Shown: positions 7,050 to 14,703 of the stretch, one piece after another | How the letters are laid out: each line of letters opens with the position of its first letter | Numbering within the stretch: position 1 is the first letter of the stretch | Assembly: GCA_902478865.1 (NCBI GenBank) | Contig: CABSNA010000010.1 | Location: 1 to 16,960, forward strand | DNA: 16,960 nt | Direction: 5' to 3' | DNA from: an uncultured Collinsella sp. | Lineage (GTDB): Bacteria; Actinomycetota; Coriobacteriia; Coriobacteriales; Coriobacteriaceae | The notes under the pieces: model-generated | Seen by the model: the letters and a program-made list of their open reading frames with translations, nothing else | Database searches by the model: none | What the model was told of the DNA's origin: nothing | Program-made: the position numbers and the translations under genes

Positions 7050-8603
7050 TTAGGCCTCGGTGGCGAGCACGCGGCCCGTCATCTCGGCGGAAGGCTCAAT
7101 ACCAGCCATGGTGAGCATGGTCGGAGCGATATCGGAAAGACGGCCGTCCTCGATACCGGTGAGCTGTGCCTTCTCATCAACAATGATGAACGGCACGCGG
7201 TTGGTGGTGTGAGCCGTAAACGGATGCTTGGAACCGTCGGAAGCAACGTCAAACATGTGATCGGCGTTACCGTGGTCGGCGGTAATCAGCGCAAAGCCGC
7301 CCTTGGCGAGAATCGCCGGGACAACCTTGGACAGGGCATCGTCAACAGCCTCGACGGCCTTAACGGCGGCGTCGAAGACACCGGTGTGACCAACCATGTC
7401 GCAGTTCGCGAAGTTCACGATGTAGAAATCAGCGCGATCCTCGTTGATGGCGGCGACAAGCTTCTCGGTCACCTCGGGAGCGCTCATCTCGGGCTGCAGA
7501 TCGTAGGTAGCGACCTTGGGGGAAGCGACGAGCACGCGCTCCTCGCCCTCCTTGGGCTCCTCGATGCCGCCGTTGAGGAAGAACGTCACGTGGGCGTACT
7601 TCTCGGTCTCGGCGGTGTGCAGCTGCTTCAGGCCATTGGCGGCGATAACGTCGGCCAGGACGTTCTCGGGGAACGTCTTGGGGAAGGCGACCTCGACGTC
7701 AAACGTCGGATCGTACTCGGTCATCGTCACAAAGTGAGAAAGCTTGATCTGCTCGCGCTCAAAGCCGTCGAACTCCTTGTCCGTGAACACGCGGGTCATC
7801 TGACGAGCGCGGTCGGGACGGAAGTTGAAGAAGATGGCCGCGTCGCCCTCGTGGATGCCCTCGTTGTGGGCAGCGAAGGGCTCGACGAACTCGTCGCCGC
7901 GCGGATCCTTCTCGTAGTAGGCCTTGATACCGGCAACGGGGTCGGTATCAGCATCGGACGCGTTGACCATGACGTCGTAGGCGCGCTGGATGCGCTCCCA
8001 ACGATTATCGCGGTCCATGGCCCAATAACGGCCCGAGACGGTGGCAACGCGTGCGTCGCAACCGGTCTCCTCGGAGATCTTAGCCAGGAAGGCGCAGAAC
8101 TCACTCATGTAACCGGCACCGGACTGCGGGTCAACGTCGCGGCCGTCCATAAAGGCGTGTACACGAACGGTCTTGACGCCATGCTGGGCAGCCATCTTGA
8201 CCAGAGCCTCAACGTGGTTCATATGAGAATGAACACCGCCAGGGCTCATAAGGCCCATGAGGTGGAGGGTCTTGCCGTCAGCCTTGACGTCGTCCATAGC
8301 CTTGACAAAAACCTCGTTCTTGGCGATGGAGCCGTCCTTGATGGCGTTGTTGATGCGCGAAAGCTCCTGGAACACGATGCGTCCGGCACCGATGTTGAGG
8401 TGACCCACCTCGGAGTTACCCATCTGGCCATCGGGAAGACCCACGTCCTCGCCCGAAGCGCCGAGCGTGGTGTGGGGGTACTTCTCGTACAGGCTATCAA
8501 GGAAGGGCGTCTTGGCAGCGGCGACGGCGTTCTCGCCATCGGCCGGAGCAAGGCCGCAACCATCCATGATGATCAGGAGTGCAGGAAGATGACGCTGTGC
8601 CAT
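7050..8603 (-). CDS. gpmI: 2,3-bisphosphoglycerate-independent phosphoglycerate mutase
   Basis: Converts 3-phosphoglycerate to 2-phosphoglycerate in glycolysis, using two metal ions (usually Mn) and a phosphoserine intermediate. The 517-aa length fits the cofactor-independent type, a member of the alkaline phosphatase superfamily. Visible motifs are the metal Asp14 in IIMDGCG, catalytic Ser64 in GQMGNSEVGH, HSHMNH, FMDGRDVDP, FFNFRPDRAR and the metal-binding ITADHGNAD near the C-terminus. ATG at 8603 lies 5 nt after the tpiA stop with AGGA just upstream, so it is co-translated with tpiA. It is the last gene of the pgk-tpiA-gpmI unit and is followed by a strong terminator. Confidence 0.95.
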   Translation of the reverse strand: MAQRHLPALLIIMDGCGLAPADGENAVAAAKTPFLDSLYEKYPHTTLGASGEDVGLPDGQMGNSEVGHLNIGAGRIVFQELSRINNAIKDGSIAKNEVFVKAMDDVKADGKTLHLMGLMSPGGVHSHMNHVEALVKMAAQHGVKTVRVHAFMDGRDVDPQSGAGYMSEFCAFLAKISEETGCDARVATVSGRYWAMDRDNRWERIQRAYDVMVNASDADTDPVAGIKAYYEKDPRGDEFVEPFAAHNEGIHEGDAAIFFNFRPDRARQMTRVFTDKEFDGFEREQIKLSHFVTMTEYDPTFDVEVAFPKTFPENVLADVIAANGLKQLHTAETEKYAHVTFFLNGGIEEPKEGEERVLVASPKVATYDLQPEMSAPEVTEKLVAAINEDRADFYIVNFANCDMVGHTGVFDAAVKAVEAVDDALSKVVPAILAKGGFALITADHGNADHMFDVASDGSKHPFTAHTTNRVPFIIVDEKAQLTGIEDGRLSDIAPTMLTMAGIEPSAEMTGRVLATEA

Positions 8604-8608
8604 ATGTC

Positions 8609-9376
8609 CTACTCGCCTGCCTTGACGACCATAGAGGCGAAGTCGGCAGCCTTGAGCGAAGCGCCGCCCACGAGGGCGCCGTCAACGTCGGGCTTGGCGA
8701 CGAGCTCGGCAATGTTGCCGGGCTTGGCGGAACCGCCGTAGAGAACGCGGATGCCGTTGGCGAGCTCCTCGCCGAACATCTCCTTGAGGGTCTCACGGAT
8801 AGCGCCGCAGACCTCCTGAGCGTCCTCGGCGGTAGCGGTCTTGCCGGTGCCGATGGCCCAGATGGGCTCGTAGGCGACGACGACCTGCTTGGGGCAGGTG
8901 ATCTCAAGGCCAGCAAGGCCAGCCTTGACCTGGTTCACGACGTGCTCGACATAGGTGCCAGCCTCGCGGACCTCGAGGGACTCGCCGCAGCAGAAGACGG
9001 GAACAAGACCGGCGGCAACGAGAGCCTTAGCCTTCTTGTTCTGGTCCTCGTCGGTCTCGTGGAAGTAGTCGCGACGCTCGGAGTGACCGATGATGCAGTA
9101 GGTGCAGCCAGCGGACTTGAGCATGTCGCAAGAAGACTCACCGGTGAAGGCACCCTTGGCCTCCCAGTACACGTTCTGTGCACCGAGGGCGATGGGGGCA
9201 GCCTGAATGCGGTCATGAACCGTGGTGATGTCGATGGTCGGAGGGCAGACGAGCACCTCGACGCCAGCCGGAACCTCGGGCAGAGCCTGAGCCAGCTCGT
9301 CGGCGAGCTTGGCGGCCTCGGCGACGTCGTTGTTCATCTTCCAGTTACCAGCGATAAGAAGGGTGCGATTAGGCAT
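8609..9376 (-). CDS. tpiA: Triosephosphate isomerase
   Basis: Interconverts dihydroxyacetone phosphate and glyceraldehyde 3-phosphate in the cytoplasm. The 255-aa TIM barrel has the substrate Lys13 in GNWKMN, catalytic His98 in IIGHSERR and catalytic Glu170 in AYEPIWAIGTG, plus the phosphate-binding YGGSAKPGN and DGALVGGASL near the end. ATG at 9376 gives the standard N-terminus MPNRTLLIAGNWKMN and overlaps the end of pgk by 8 nt; GGAGG lies about 9 nt upstream within pgk. An in-frame ATG at 9439 lies deep inside pgk and is rejected. The overlap and the 5-nt gap to gpmI imply coupled translation of the three enzymes. Confidence 0.96.
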   Translation of the reverse strand: MPNRTLLIAGNWKMNNDVAEAAKLADELAQALPEVPAGVEVLVCPPTIDITTVHDRIQAAPIALGAQNVYWEAKGAFTGESSCDMLKSAGCTYCIIGHSERRDYFHETDEDQNKKAKALVAAGLVPVFCCGESLEVREAGTYVEHVVNQVKAGLAGLEITCPKQVVVAYEPIWAIGTGKTATAEDAQEVCGAIRETLKEMFGEELANGIRVLYGGSAKPGNIAELVAKPDVDGALVGGASLKAADFASMVVKAGE

Positions 9377-10559
9377 CGAGAAGCGCCTCCACTCCGGGCA
9401 GGGCCTTACCCTCGACGAGCTCCATGGAAGCGCCACCACCGGTGGAGATCCAGCTCATCTTGTCGGCCAGGTTGAACTTGTTGACAGCTGCGACAGAGTC
9501 ACCACCGCCGATGATCGAGGTGCAGTCAGCCTCGGCGAGAGCCTCGGCGATAGCCTGGGTGCCGTGAGCAAAGTTGTCAAACTCGAAGACGCCCATGGGG
9601 CCGTTCCAGAACACGGTCTTGGCGCCCTTGACAGCCTCGGCATAGAGCTCCTCGGTCTTGGGACCGATGTCCATACCCTCACGATCGTCGGGGATAGCGT
9701 CGGAAGCGACAACCTCGGGGACAGCGTCCTCGCCAAAGTGATCGGCAACACGGTTGTCGATGGGGAGCAGGATCTTGACACCCTTCTCCTCGGCCTTCTT
9801 GAGCATCTCGCCGGCGCGCTCGACCCAGTCCTCTTCCTTGAGGGACTGACCAACGGACAGGCCCTGAGCCAGGAAGAAGGTGTAGGCCATGCCGCCACCG
9901 ATGATCAGGGTATCAGCAGAGTCGATGAGGTGATCGAGAACACCGATCTTGGAGGAAACCTTGGAACCGCCGACGATAGCGACGAAGGGACGCTCGGGCT
10001 CGGCGAAGATGCCGGTCAGCGTGTCGACCTCCTTCTCGAGCAGGAAGCCAGCGACTGCGGGCAGGTAAGCGGCGGGGCCTACGACGGAACCCTGGGCGCG
10101 ATGAGCGGTACCGAAGGCATCGAGAACGAAGACGTCACCATAGGAAGCGAGCTTCTTGGCGATCTCGGGATCGTTCTTCTTCTCACGCTTGTCAAAACGG
10201 ACGTTCTCGAGAACGAGGACCTTGCCCGGCTCGACGGCAGCGACAGCCTCAGCAGCCTTCTCGCCGTAAGTGTCGGCGACAAAGGCAACGTCGAGACCAG
10301 AGAGCTCAGCGAGCTTCTTGGCGACGGGCTCGAGGGACAGCTCGGGCTGGAAGCCGGTGCCATCGGGACGGCCGAGGTGGCTCATGAGGATGACGCGAGC
10401 ATTGTGCTCAACGAGATAGTTGATGGTGGGCAGGGCAGCCTTGATACGGGTGGTGTCGCCAACGACGCCATCCTTGATAGGCACGTTAAAGTCAACGCGG
10501 ACGAGAACGCGCTTGCCGTCGACATCGATGTCGCGGACGGTCTTCTTGGTAAAGGCCAT
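9369..10559 (-). CDS. pgk: Phosphoglycerate kinase
   Basis: Transfers the acyl phosphate of 1,3-bisphosphoglycerate to ADP, the first ATP-yielding step of glycolysis. The 396-aa protein shows RVDFNVP at 21-27, Arg38, HLGRP at 61-65, the LENVRF segment at about 117-122, DAFGTAHRA, VGGSKVSSKI, and the nucleotide-site GGGDS at 351-355 and STGGGASME at 372-380. Length is typical. ATG at 10559 is chosen for the conserved start MAFTKKTVRDIDVDGKRVLV and has AAAGGT upstream; an earlier ATG at 10595 adds only an unconserved tail. It heads the pgk-tpiA-gpmI unit, 140 nt after gap, with a terminator and a leader hairpin in between. Confidence 0.96.
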   Translation of the reverse strand: MAFTKKTVRDIDVDGKRVLVRVDFNVPIKDGVVGDTTRIKAALPTINYLVEHNARVILMSHLGRPDGTGFQPELSLEPVAKKLAELSGLDVAFVADTYGEKAAEAVAAVEPGKVLVLENVRFDKREKKNDPEIAKKLASYGDVFVLDAFGTAHRAQGSVVGPAAYLPAVAGFLLEKEVDTLTGIFAEPERPFVAIVGGSKVSSKIGVLDHLIDSADTLIIGGGMAYTFFLAQGLSVGQSLKEEDWVERAGEMLKKAEEKGVKILLPIDNRVADHFGEDAVPEVVASDAIPDDREGMDIGPKTEELYAEAVKGAKTVFWNGPMGVFEFDNFAHGTQAIAEALAEADCTSIIGGGDSVAAVNKFNLADKMSWISTGGGASMELVEGKALPGVEALLDA

Positions 10560-10582
10560 GTTTGCTTCTACCTTTCGTACGT

Positions 10583-10605
10583 GTCTGCCTCCCATTACGG
10601 CAGAC
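10583..10605 (-). promoter_or_regulatory. pgk: Hairpin in pgk leader
   Basis: Positions 10583-10589 and 10599-10605 are a perfect 7-bp inverted repeat with a 9-nt loop. It falls between the gap terminator and the pgk ribosome binding site, so it would be in the pgk 5' leader. It may be an mRNA-processing or stabilising structure; no clear promoter is visible in this 140-nt gap, suggesting partial read-through from gap. Confidence 0.4.
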
Positions 10606-10612
10606 GATTTCT

Positions 10613-10660
10613 TATAAAAAGGGCGCGACCCTAGGGTGTAAGCCCTATAAGGCCGCGCCC
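10613..10660 (-). terminator. gap terminator
   Basis: On the minus strand GGGCGCG (10654-10660) pairs with CGCGCCC (10621-10627). The stem continues through three more pairs and an inner TAGGG/CCCTA stem after a small bulge. The hairpin is followed by TTTTTATAAG. It starts 39 nt past the gap stop and should set gap mRNA above pgk mRNA, as is usual for this operon. Confidence 0.85.
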
Positions 10661-10699
10661 TTCTTTAGACGCTCAACGAGCTATTCGTTAAAAGCTAAA

Positions 10700-11725
10700 T
10701 TAAGCAACGAACTTCTCGAAGTACTTGATGGTGCGGACCATCTGAGAGGTGTAGGAGTTCTCGTTGTCGTACCAAGAGGTGACCTGAACGAGGGTCTGGC
10801 CGTTGCCGAGGTCAGAGCACATGGTCTGAGTGGCGTCGAAGATGGAGCCGTGGGTCTCGCCGATGATGTCGGTGGAGACGATGTCGTCCTCGTTGTAACC
10901 GAAGGTCTCGGAGATGGTGGCAGCGTAGGCCTTCATAGCAGCGTTGACCTCGTCGACGGTGACCTTCTTGTCAACGACAGCGTAGAGGTTGGTGATGGAG
11001 CCGGTCGGCGTCGGGACGCGCTGGGCGGCACCGATGAGCTTACCGTTGAGCTCGGGGAGAACCAGGCCGATAGCCTTGGCAGCACCGGTGGTGTTGGGGA
11101 CGATGTTGACGGCGCAGGCGCGGCTACGACGCTTGTTGCCCTTGCGCTGCGGGCCGTCGAGCGGCATCTGGTCGCCAGTCCAGGCGTGAATGGTGGTCAT
11201 GATGCCGGACACGATGGGAGCGAAGTCGTTCAGACCCTTGGCCATCGGGGCGAGGCAGTTGGTGGTGCAGGAAGCAGCGGAGATGATGTTGTCCTCAGCG
11301 GTCAGCGTCTCATGGTTGACGTTGTACACGATGGTGGGCAGATCGCTGCCGGCCGGAGCGGAGATGACGACCTTCTTGGCGCCAGCGTTGATGTGGGCCT
11401 GAGCCTTAGCCTTGCTGGTGTAGAAGCCGGTGCACTCGAGAACGACGTCGACGTCGAGGTCGCCCCAAGGCAGGTTGTTGGCGTCGGCCTCCTTGTAGAT
11501 CTTGATCTCCTTGCCGTCAACGGTGATGGAATCCTCGCCAGCAACGACCTCGTGATCGCGAGCGTAGTTGCCCTGCGTGGAGTCGTACTTCAGCAGGTAA
11601 GCGAGCATATCGGGAGAGGTGAGGTCGTTGATAGCGACGATCTCGGAGCCCTCATGACCGAACATCTGACGGAAGGCCAGACGACCGATGCGACCGAAGC
11701 CGTTAATAGCAACCTTTACTGCCAT
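10700..11725 (-). CDS. gap: Glyceraldehyde-3-phosphate dehydrogenase, type I
   Basis: Oxidises glyceraldehyde 3-phosphate with phosphate and NAD to 1,3-bisphosphoglycerate. The 341-aa protein has the Rossmann motif NGFGRIGR near the N-terminus, Asp34 in AINDL (NAD preference), catalytic Cys153 in SAASCTTNCLAP, base His180 in TIHAWTGDQ, and the C-terminal SWYDNENSY signature. It resembles the glycolytic rather than the gluconeogenic NADP form. ATG at 11725 follows AAAGGAG with a short spacer; an upstream in-frame ATG at 11827 lies in the A/T-rich promoter region and is rejected. The gene lies downstream of whiA, separated by a 193-nt AT-rich gap with promoter-like and palindromic sequences, and has its own terminator. 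Confidence 0.96.
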   Translation of the reverse strand: MAVKVAINGFGRIGRLAFRQMFGHEGSEIVAINDLTSPDMLAYLLKYDSTQGNYARDHEVVAGEDSITVDGKEIKIYKEADANNLPWGDLDVDVVLECTGFYTSKAKAQAHINAGAKKVVISAPAGSDLPTIVYNVNHETLTAEDNIISAASCTTNCLAPMAKGLNDFAPIVSGIMTTIHAWTGDQMPLDGPQRKGNKRRSRACAVNIVPNTTGAAKAIGLVLPELNGKLIGAAQRVPTPTGSITNLYAVVDKKVTVDEVNAAMKAYAATISETFGYNEDDIVSTDIIGETHGSIFDATQTMCSDLGNGQTLVQVTSWYDNENSYTSQMVRTIKYFEKFVA

Positions 11726-11797
11726 TGTGTCTCCTTTCGTAAGGCCCCCGCAAGCTACAGCGCCTGCCGTTGAGGCCCACAAACTAACCACTCGCCT

Positions 11798-11803
11798 AAT
11801 ATA
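11798..11803 (-). promoter_or_regulatory. gap: Probable -10 box of the gap promoter
   Basis: TATATT on the minus strand lies about 73 nt before the gap start, after an eight-A run, in the only markedly AT-rich stretch of the window. No convincing -35 is present at 17 bp, so an activator or the A-tract may compensate. Confidence 0.45.
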
Positions 11804-11826
11804 CCTTTTTTTTGACTTGAATTTCA

Positions 11827-11868
11827 CGAGAATGCTCGAAATTGAAAATCAAATTTGCGTTAAAACGC
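11827..11868. promoter_or_regulatory. Candidate operators upstream of gap
   Basis: Three short palindromes sit just upstream of the gap -10 box: CGAGAATGCTCG at 11827-11838, a TTGA/TCAA pair around 11842-11853, and GCGTTAAAACGC at 11857-11868. Their clustering in an AT-rich promoter suggests regulator binding, but I do not recognise a specific regulator site. Confidence 0.35.
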
Positions 11869-11918
11869 TTTAAAGAATAAAATAGCAGCTAAATCCGTAT
11901 ATAAGTCGATACTTTAAA

Positions 11919-12848
11919 CTACTTGTTTGCTTCAATGAGCTTTTCAAGCCGTAAAACACGATGGTAGAGGGCTGACTTCGACAAGGGAGGGTCAGCCATC
12001 TCCCCCAAATCACGCAGCGACAGATCAGGATAGCGCTCGCGCAGGTCGCAAAAGACCGCCAAGGCATCCGGAAGCGCATCGCGAAGGCCACGCTGCTCGA
12101 GCTCATCGATAAGCGCAAGCTGATGTTGGGCAGCACCGGCGCTTCTGGTCTGGTTGGCGAGCTCGGCATTCACGCGACGGTTCACATCGTTCTTAACCAA
12201 CTTGACCGCGCGCGCCTCCTCAATCTCGGCAACGCTGCGCTTGGCACCAATCAGCTTTAATAGATGCTCGATTTCCTCGGCGCTCTTAATGTACACGGCA
12301 TATGACCCCCGCCGTGCATTAACACGAGCATGGACCCCAATCTGCTCCAACAGATCGCAAAGTCCCTTGGCATATTGCTCGCCCTGCACAGCGATCTCCA
12401 AATGAAAATCGCCGCGTGGATCGGCCACGAAGCCGCCCGCGATGAGCGCGCCGCGGATATAGGCAAGTCTACAGCAAGGACGGGCGACAATGTGACGCGG
12501 CACACCTGCGACGAGCCCTCCCCTACGGTCGAGAATGCCCAGCAGCACCAGAGCCTTATCCAAATCGGGCTGATCAGGCAAGGTGATGAGGTAGTTTCGA
12601 ACCTTATGCAAGACAGATTTGCGGACGGTGAACTCCGTTTTGAGCTTAAGGATACGATGCGTCAGCGTGATCATCGTGCGCGCGACGGCTCCCGTCTCAG
12701 TCGCAACCGTCAAACGATACCGCCCAGAGCCGGTAAGCGAGAGCGTACCACTCACACGCGTGAGGGCGGCAAGCGTCGACAAGTCGCAGTATTCACATTC
12801 GGGTTCGCAGCGCGCAAGCTCGTCGCGCACCTCAGCGGTAAACGACAT
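11919..12848 (-). CDS. whiA: Sporulation/cell-division regulator WhiA
   Basis: DNA-binding protein conserved in Gram-positive bacteria; in Streptomyces it drives sporulation septation genes, and in Bacillus it affects division. The 309-aa length is typical. The N-terminal part leads to a LAGLIDADG-like homing-endonuclease fold, with RGALIAGGFVADP at about 132-144, which has lost catalysis in this family. The C-terminal helix-turn-helix part contains KNDVNRRVNAELANQTRSAG and a final segment LSLRDLGEMADPPLSKSALY. Near the N-terminus CEPECEYC (Cys14, 18, 21) replaces the more usual adjacent Cys pair. ATG at 12848 lies 6 nt after the rapZ stop, so the two are co-transcribed. yvcK, normally between them, is absent here. 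Confidence 0.93.
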   Translation of the reverse strand: MSFTAEVRDELARCEPECEYCDLSTLAALTRVSGTLSLTGSGRYRLTVATETGAVARTMITLTHRILKLKTEFTVRKSVLHKVRNYLITLPDQPDLDKALVLLGILDRRGGLVAGVPRHIVARPCCRLAYIRGALIAGGFVADPRGDFHLEIAVQGEQYAKGLCDLLEQIGVHARVNARRGSYAVYIKSAEEIEHLLKLIGAKRSVAEIEEARAVKLVKNDVNRRVNAELANQTRSAGAAQHQLALIDELEQRGLRDALPDALAVFCDLRERYPDLSLRDLGEMADPPLSKSALYHRVLRLEKLIEANK

Positions 12849-12854
12849 GCAGGC

Positions 12855-13775
12855 CTATGCCTTCGTGTTGGCGCGCGACAGGTCGCGGTGGGAGATGCTC
12901 ACATGATACTGAGCGCCTTCCAGGTAACGGGCCGTGGCCTCGGCAATGGCAACGCTGCGGTGCTGGCCGCCCGTGCAGCCGATGGCGATAGAAAGCTGCG
13001 GCTTACCCTCCGCGATATAGCCCGGCATCACCGTATCGAGCAGCTGTGTCCAAGCCTTCCAAAACTCCTGCGTCTTGGGATGGTCCAGAACAAAATCGGA
13101 GACCTTTTTATCGAGACCGGTCATCGTGCGCATCTCGGGATCGTAGAACGGATTAGGCAGGAAGCGGACGTCGATCATAATGTCCGCCTCGACGGGCATG
13201 CCGTGCTTAAAGCCAAACGAGAACACGTGGACGTCCATGAGCTGCTGGTCGGACAGCTCGGAAAATGCCATACGTAGCTTGTTGCGCAGCGCAGAGGTGC
13301 GCAGACGGCTCGTGTCGATAATCATATCGGCTCGGTCGCGCACGCCCTGAAGCTGAAGGCGCTCGCGCTGAATGGCATCGGCCGCAGTCTCCCCCGGCTT
13401 GGCAATGGGATGACGGCGGCGATTTTCGCTGTAGCGACGAATCAGCACCTCGTCAGAAGCCTCCAGGAACACGATGTCGCAGCTCATCTCGCGCTCTTCG
13501 AGCGCGGCGACCGCATCGAGCAACTCGTCAAACAGTCCCTGGCTACGCAAATCGCAGGTGACGGCGAGATGCCTGCCCACGCCCGTATTGATGCCGACGA
13601 GCTCGGCAAGCTGGGCGATGAGACGTGGAGGCAGGTTATCGATGCAAAAATAGCCCATGTCCTCGAACACGTGCATGGCCTGCGTGCGGCCCGATCCGGA
13701 CATTCCGGTGATGATGACGATATCGGGGATGCGCTCCGAGCGCTCCGCCGCATCCATGGCATCTCCCTTTTGCAT
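12855..13775 (-). CDS. rapZ: RNase adapter / nucleotide-binding protein RapZ (YvcJ)
   Basis: Cytoplasmic P-loop protein; in E. coli RapZ senses glucosamine-6-phosphate and directs RNase E to the sRNA GlmZ, while in Gram-positives (YvcJ) its role is less clear. The 306-aa protein has Walker A GMSGSGRT at 24-31, with Arg where classic P-loops have Lys, as I recall from actinobacterial members. It also has CDLRSQGLF and the RapZ C-terminal domain with FSFGFKHGMPVEADIMIDVR and GCTGGQHRSV. ATG at 13775 has GGGAGG with a 6-nt spacer; an ATG six codons later (13757) has GGGAG and is almost as good. A terminator-like hairpin ends just before the binding site. It is followed 6 nt later by whiA. Confidence 0.93.
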   Translation of the reverse strand: MQKGDAMDAAERSERIPDIVIITGMSGSGRTQAMHVFEDMGYFCIDNLPPRLIAQLAELVGINTGVGRHLAVTCDLRSQGLFDELLDAVAALEEREMSCDIVFLEASDEVLIRRYSENRRRHPIAKPGETAADAIQRERLQLQGVRDRADMIIDTSRLRTSALRNKLRMAFSELSDQQLMDVHVFSFGFKHGMPVEADIMIDVRFLPNPFYDPEMRTMTGLDKKVSDFVLDHPKTQEFWKAWTQLLDTVMPGYIAEGKPQLSIAIGCTGGQHRSVAIAEATARYLEGAQYHVSISHRDLSRANTKA

Positions 13776-13787
13776 GTGTTGCCTCCC

Positions 13788-13825
13788 GAAAACAAGCGCG
13801 GGACCCAGCAACCCGGATCCCGCGC
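13788..13825 (-). terminator. Terminator-like hairpin between nanE and rapZ
   Basis: Positions 13796-13803 and 13818-13825 form a perfect 8-bp G/C stem. On the minus strand it is followed by TTGTTTTC and then at once by the rapZ GGGAGG site. It may end the nan transcript, or act as an attenuator in the rapZ leader if rapZ is transcribed from upstream. Confidence 0.65.
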
Positions 13826-13843
13826 GGTCAATTGCCTATATTG

Positions 13844-13849
13844 AGTATA
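13844..13849 (-). promoter_or_regulatory. rapZ: Possible -10 box for rapZ
   Basis: TATACT on the minus strand, upstream of the leader hairpin, matches five of six consensus bases. No recognisable -35 lies 17 bp before it, so the call is tentative. Confidence 0.25.
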
Positions 13850-13876
13850 CCGCCCCGAGCGGATACGAGGCCTGTC

Positions 13877-14563
13877 TTACGCCTCAAGCGCAGCCTTGAA
13901 CCAACTCGTAATACTCGTGGGGTGCGTGATGGCGGTGCCGACGACAACGGCCCAGGCGCCAGCATCGATCGCGGCGCGAGCCTCCTCGGGCGTGTGCACG
14001 CGGCCCTCGCAGATGATGGGAAGACCGGGGAATTCCTCGGTCGCCTGACGCAGGAGCGGCAGATCGGGGCCATCGGCCATGGTACAGTCGATGGCGGCGA
14101 CACCGTGAGAAAGCGTGGTGGATACCAGGTCGAAGCCCATATCAACCGCACGGCGAATGTCCTCGATAGTGGCACAATCCGCCATCAGGAGCACACCCTC
14201 CTCGTGCAGCGGGCGGAAGGTATCCTCAACCGACTTGCCGTCGGGGCGCGGACGATCGGTGGCGTCGATCGCCACGATATCGGCACCGGCAGCAACGCAG
14301 GCGCGAGCGTGACGCAGCGTCGGCGTGATATAAACGCCCTCGTGCCCATCCTTCCACAGGCCGATGACGGGAACCTCACAGCGACCCTTAATGGCGGCAA
14401 TGTCGGCAAGGCCCTGGCAGCGAATGGCGGCGGCGCCGCCAAGCTCGCAAGCGCGAGACATTTGAGCCATGGTCTCGGGCGTACGAAGCGGCTCGCCCAT
14501 ATACGCCTGAACGCTCACGACGAGCTTGCCCTTCAGGGACTGGATCAAAGGATCAACGGTCAT
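13877..14563 (-). CDS. nanE: N-acetylmannosamine-6-phosphate 2-epimerase NanE
   Basis: Converts ManNAc-6-phosphate to GlcNAc-6-phosphate, the last specific step of sialic-acid breakdown. The 228-aa TIM-barrel protein has the NanE signatures: GGAAAIRCQGLADI at about 42-55, the proposed catalytic Lys71 in GLWK, AIDATDRPRP at about 98-107, LLMADCATIEDIRRA, and catalytic Glu187 in ICEGRVHTPEEA, with GTAITHP at the phosphate site. The usual TTLSGYT is TTLSHGV here. ATG at 14563 gives the standard start; the longer frame from 14602 enters the palindromic spacer. AAGG lies about 11 nt upstream. It follows nanK after a 140-nt gap filled by a long palindrome. Confidence 0.92.
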   Translation of the reverse strand: MTVDPLIQSLKGKLVVSVQAYMGEPLRTPETMAQMSRACELGGAAAIRCQGLADIAAIKGRCEVPVIGLWKDGHEGVYITPTLRHARACVAAGADIVAIDATDRPRPDGKSVEDTFRPLHEEGVLLMADCATIEDIRRAVDMGFDLVSTTLSHGVAAIDCTMADGPDLPLLRQATEEFPGLPIICEGRVHTPEEARAAIDAGAWAVVVGTAITHPTSITSWFKAALEA

Positions 14564-14588
14564 GTTCGACTCAACCTTTCTCAAAACA

Positions 14589-14686
14589 GCCTTCTGAGAC
14601 ACCGCACCTTGACGTTCAAACCGTCGCTCGCGTACCGAAGTACGCTTCGCTCCTCTTTCACGTCAATCTGCGGCACCTCAGAAGGC
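14589..14686. repeat. 98-nt imperfect palindrome between nanK and nanE
   Basis: The arms pair as 14589-14598/14677-14686 (10 bp), 14602-14606/14669-14673 (5 bp) and 14609-14615/14660-14666 (7 bp), with symmetric internal loops of three and two bases. The apex holds a further perfect stem, GCGTAC at 14630-14635 with GTACGC at 14640-14645. On the minus transcript it ends 25 nt before the nanE start and is followed by TGTTTTGAG. It may be an intercistronic stabiliser, a leaky terminator or a dispersed repeat. Confidence 0.75.
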
Positions 14687-14703
14687 GCACTTGGTAGTTA
14701 TGT

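Noticed and set aside
7005..8741. 578-codon plus-strand frame opposite gpmI
   Set aside because: It is fully antisense to gpmI, which has all catalytic motifs, and the translated sequence is low-complexity with no recognisable fold.
13757..13811. Alternative rapZ starts at 13811 and 13757
   Set aside because: 13811 lies across the leader hairpin and lacks a binding site; 13757 remains possible but has a slightly weaker context than 13775.
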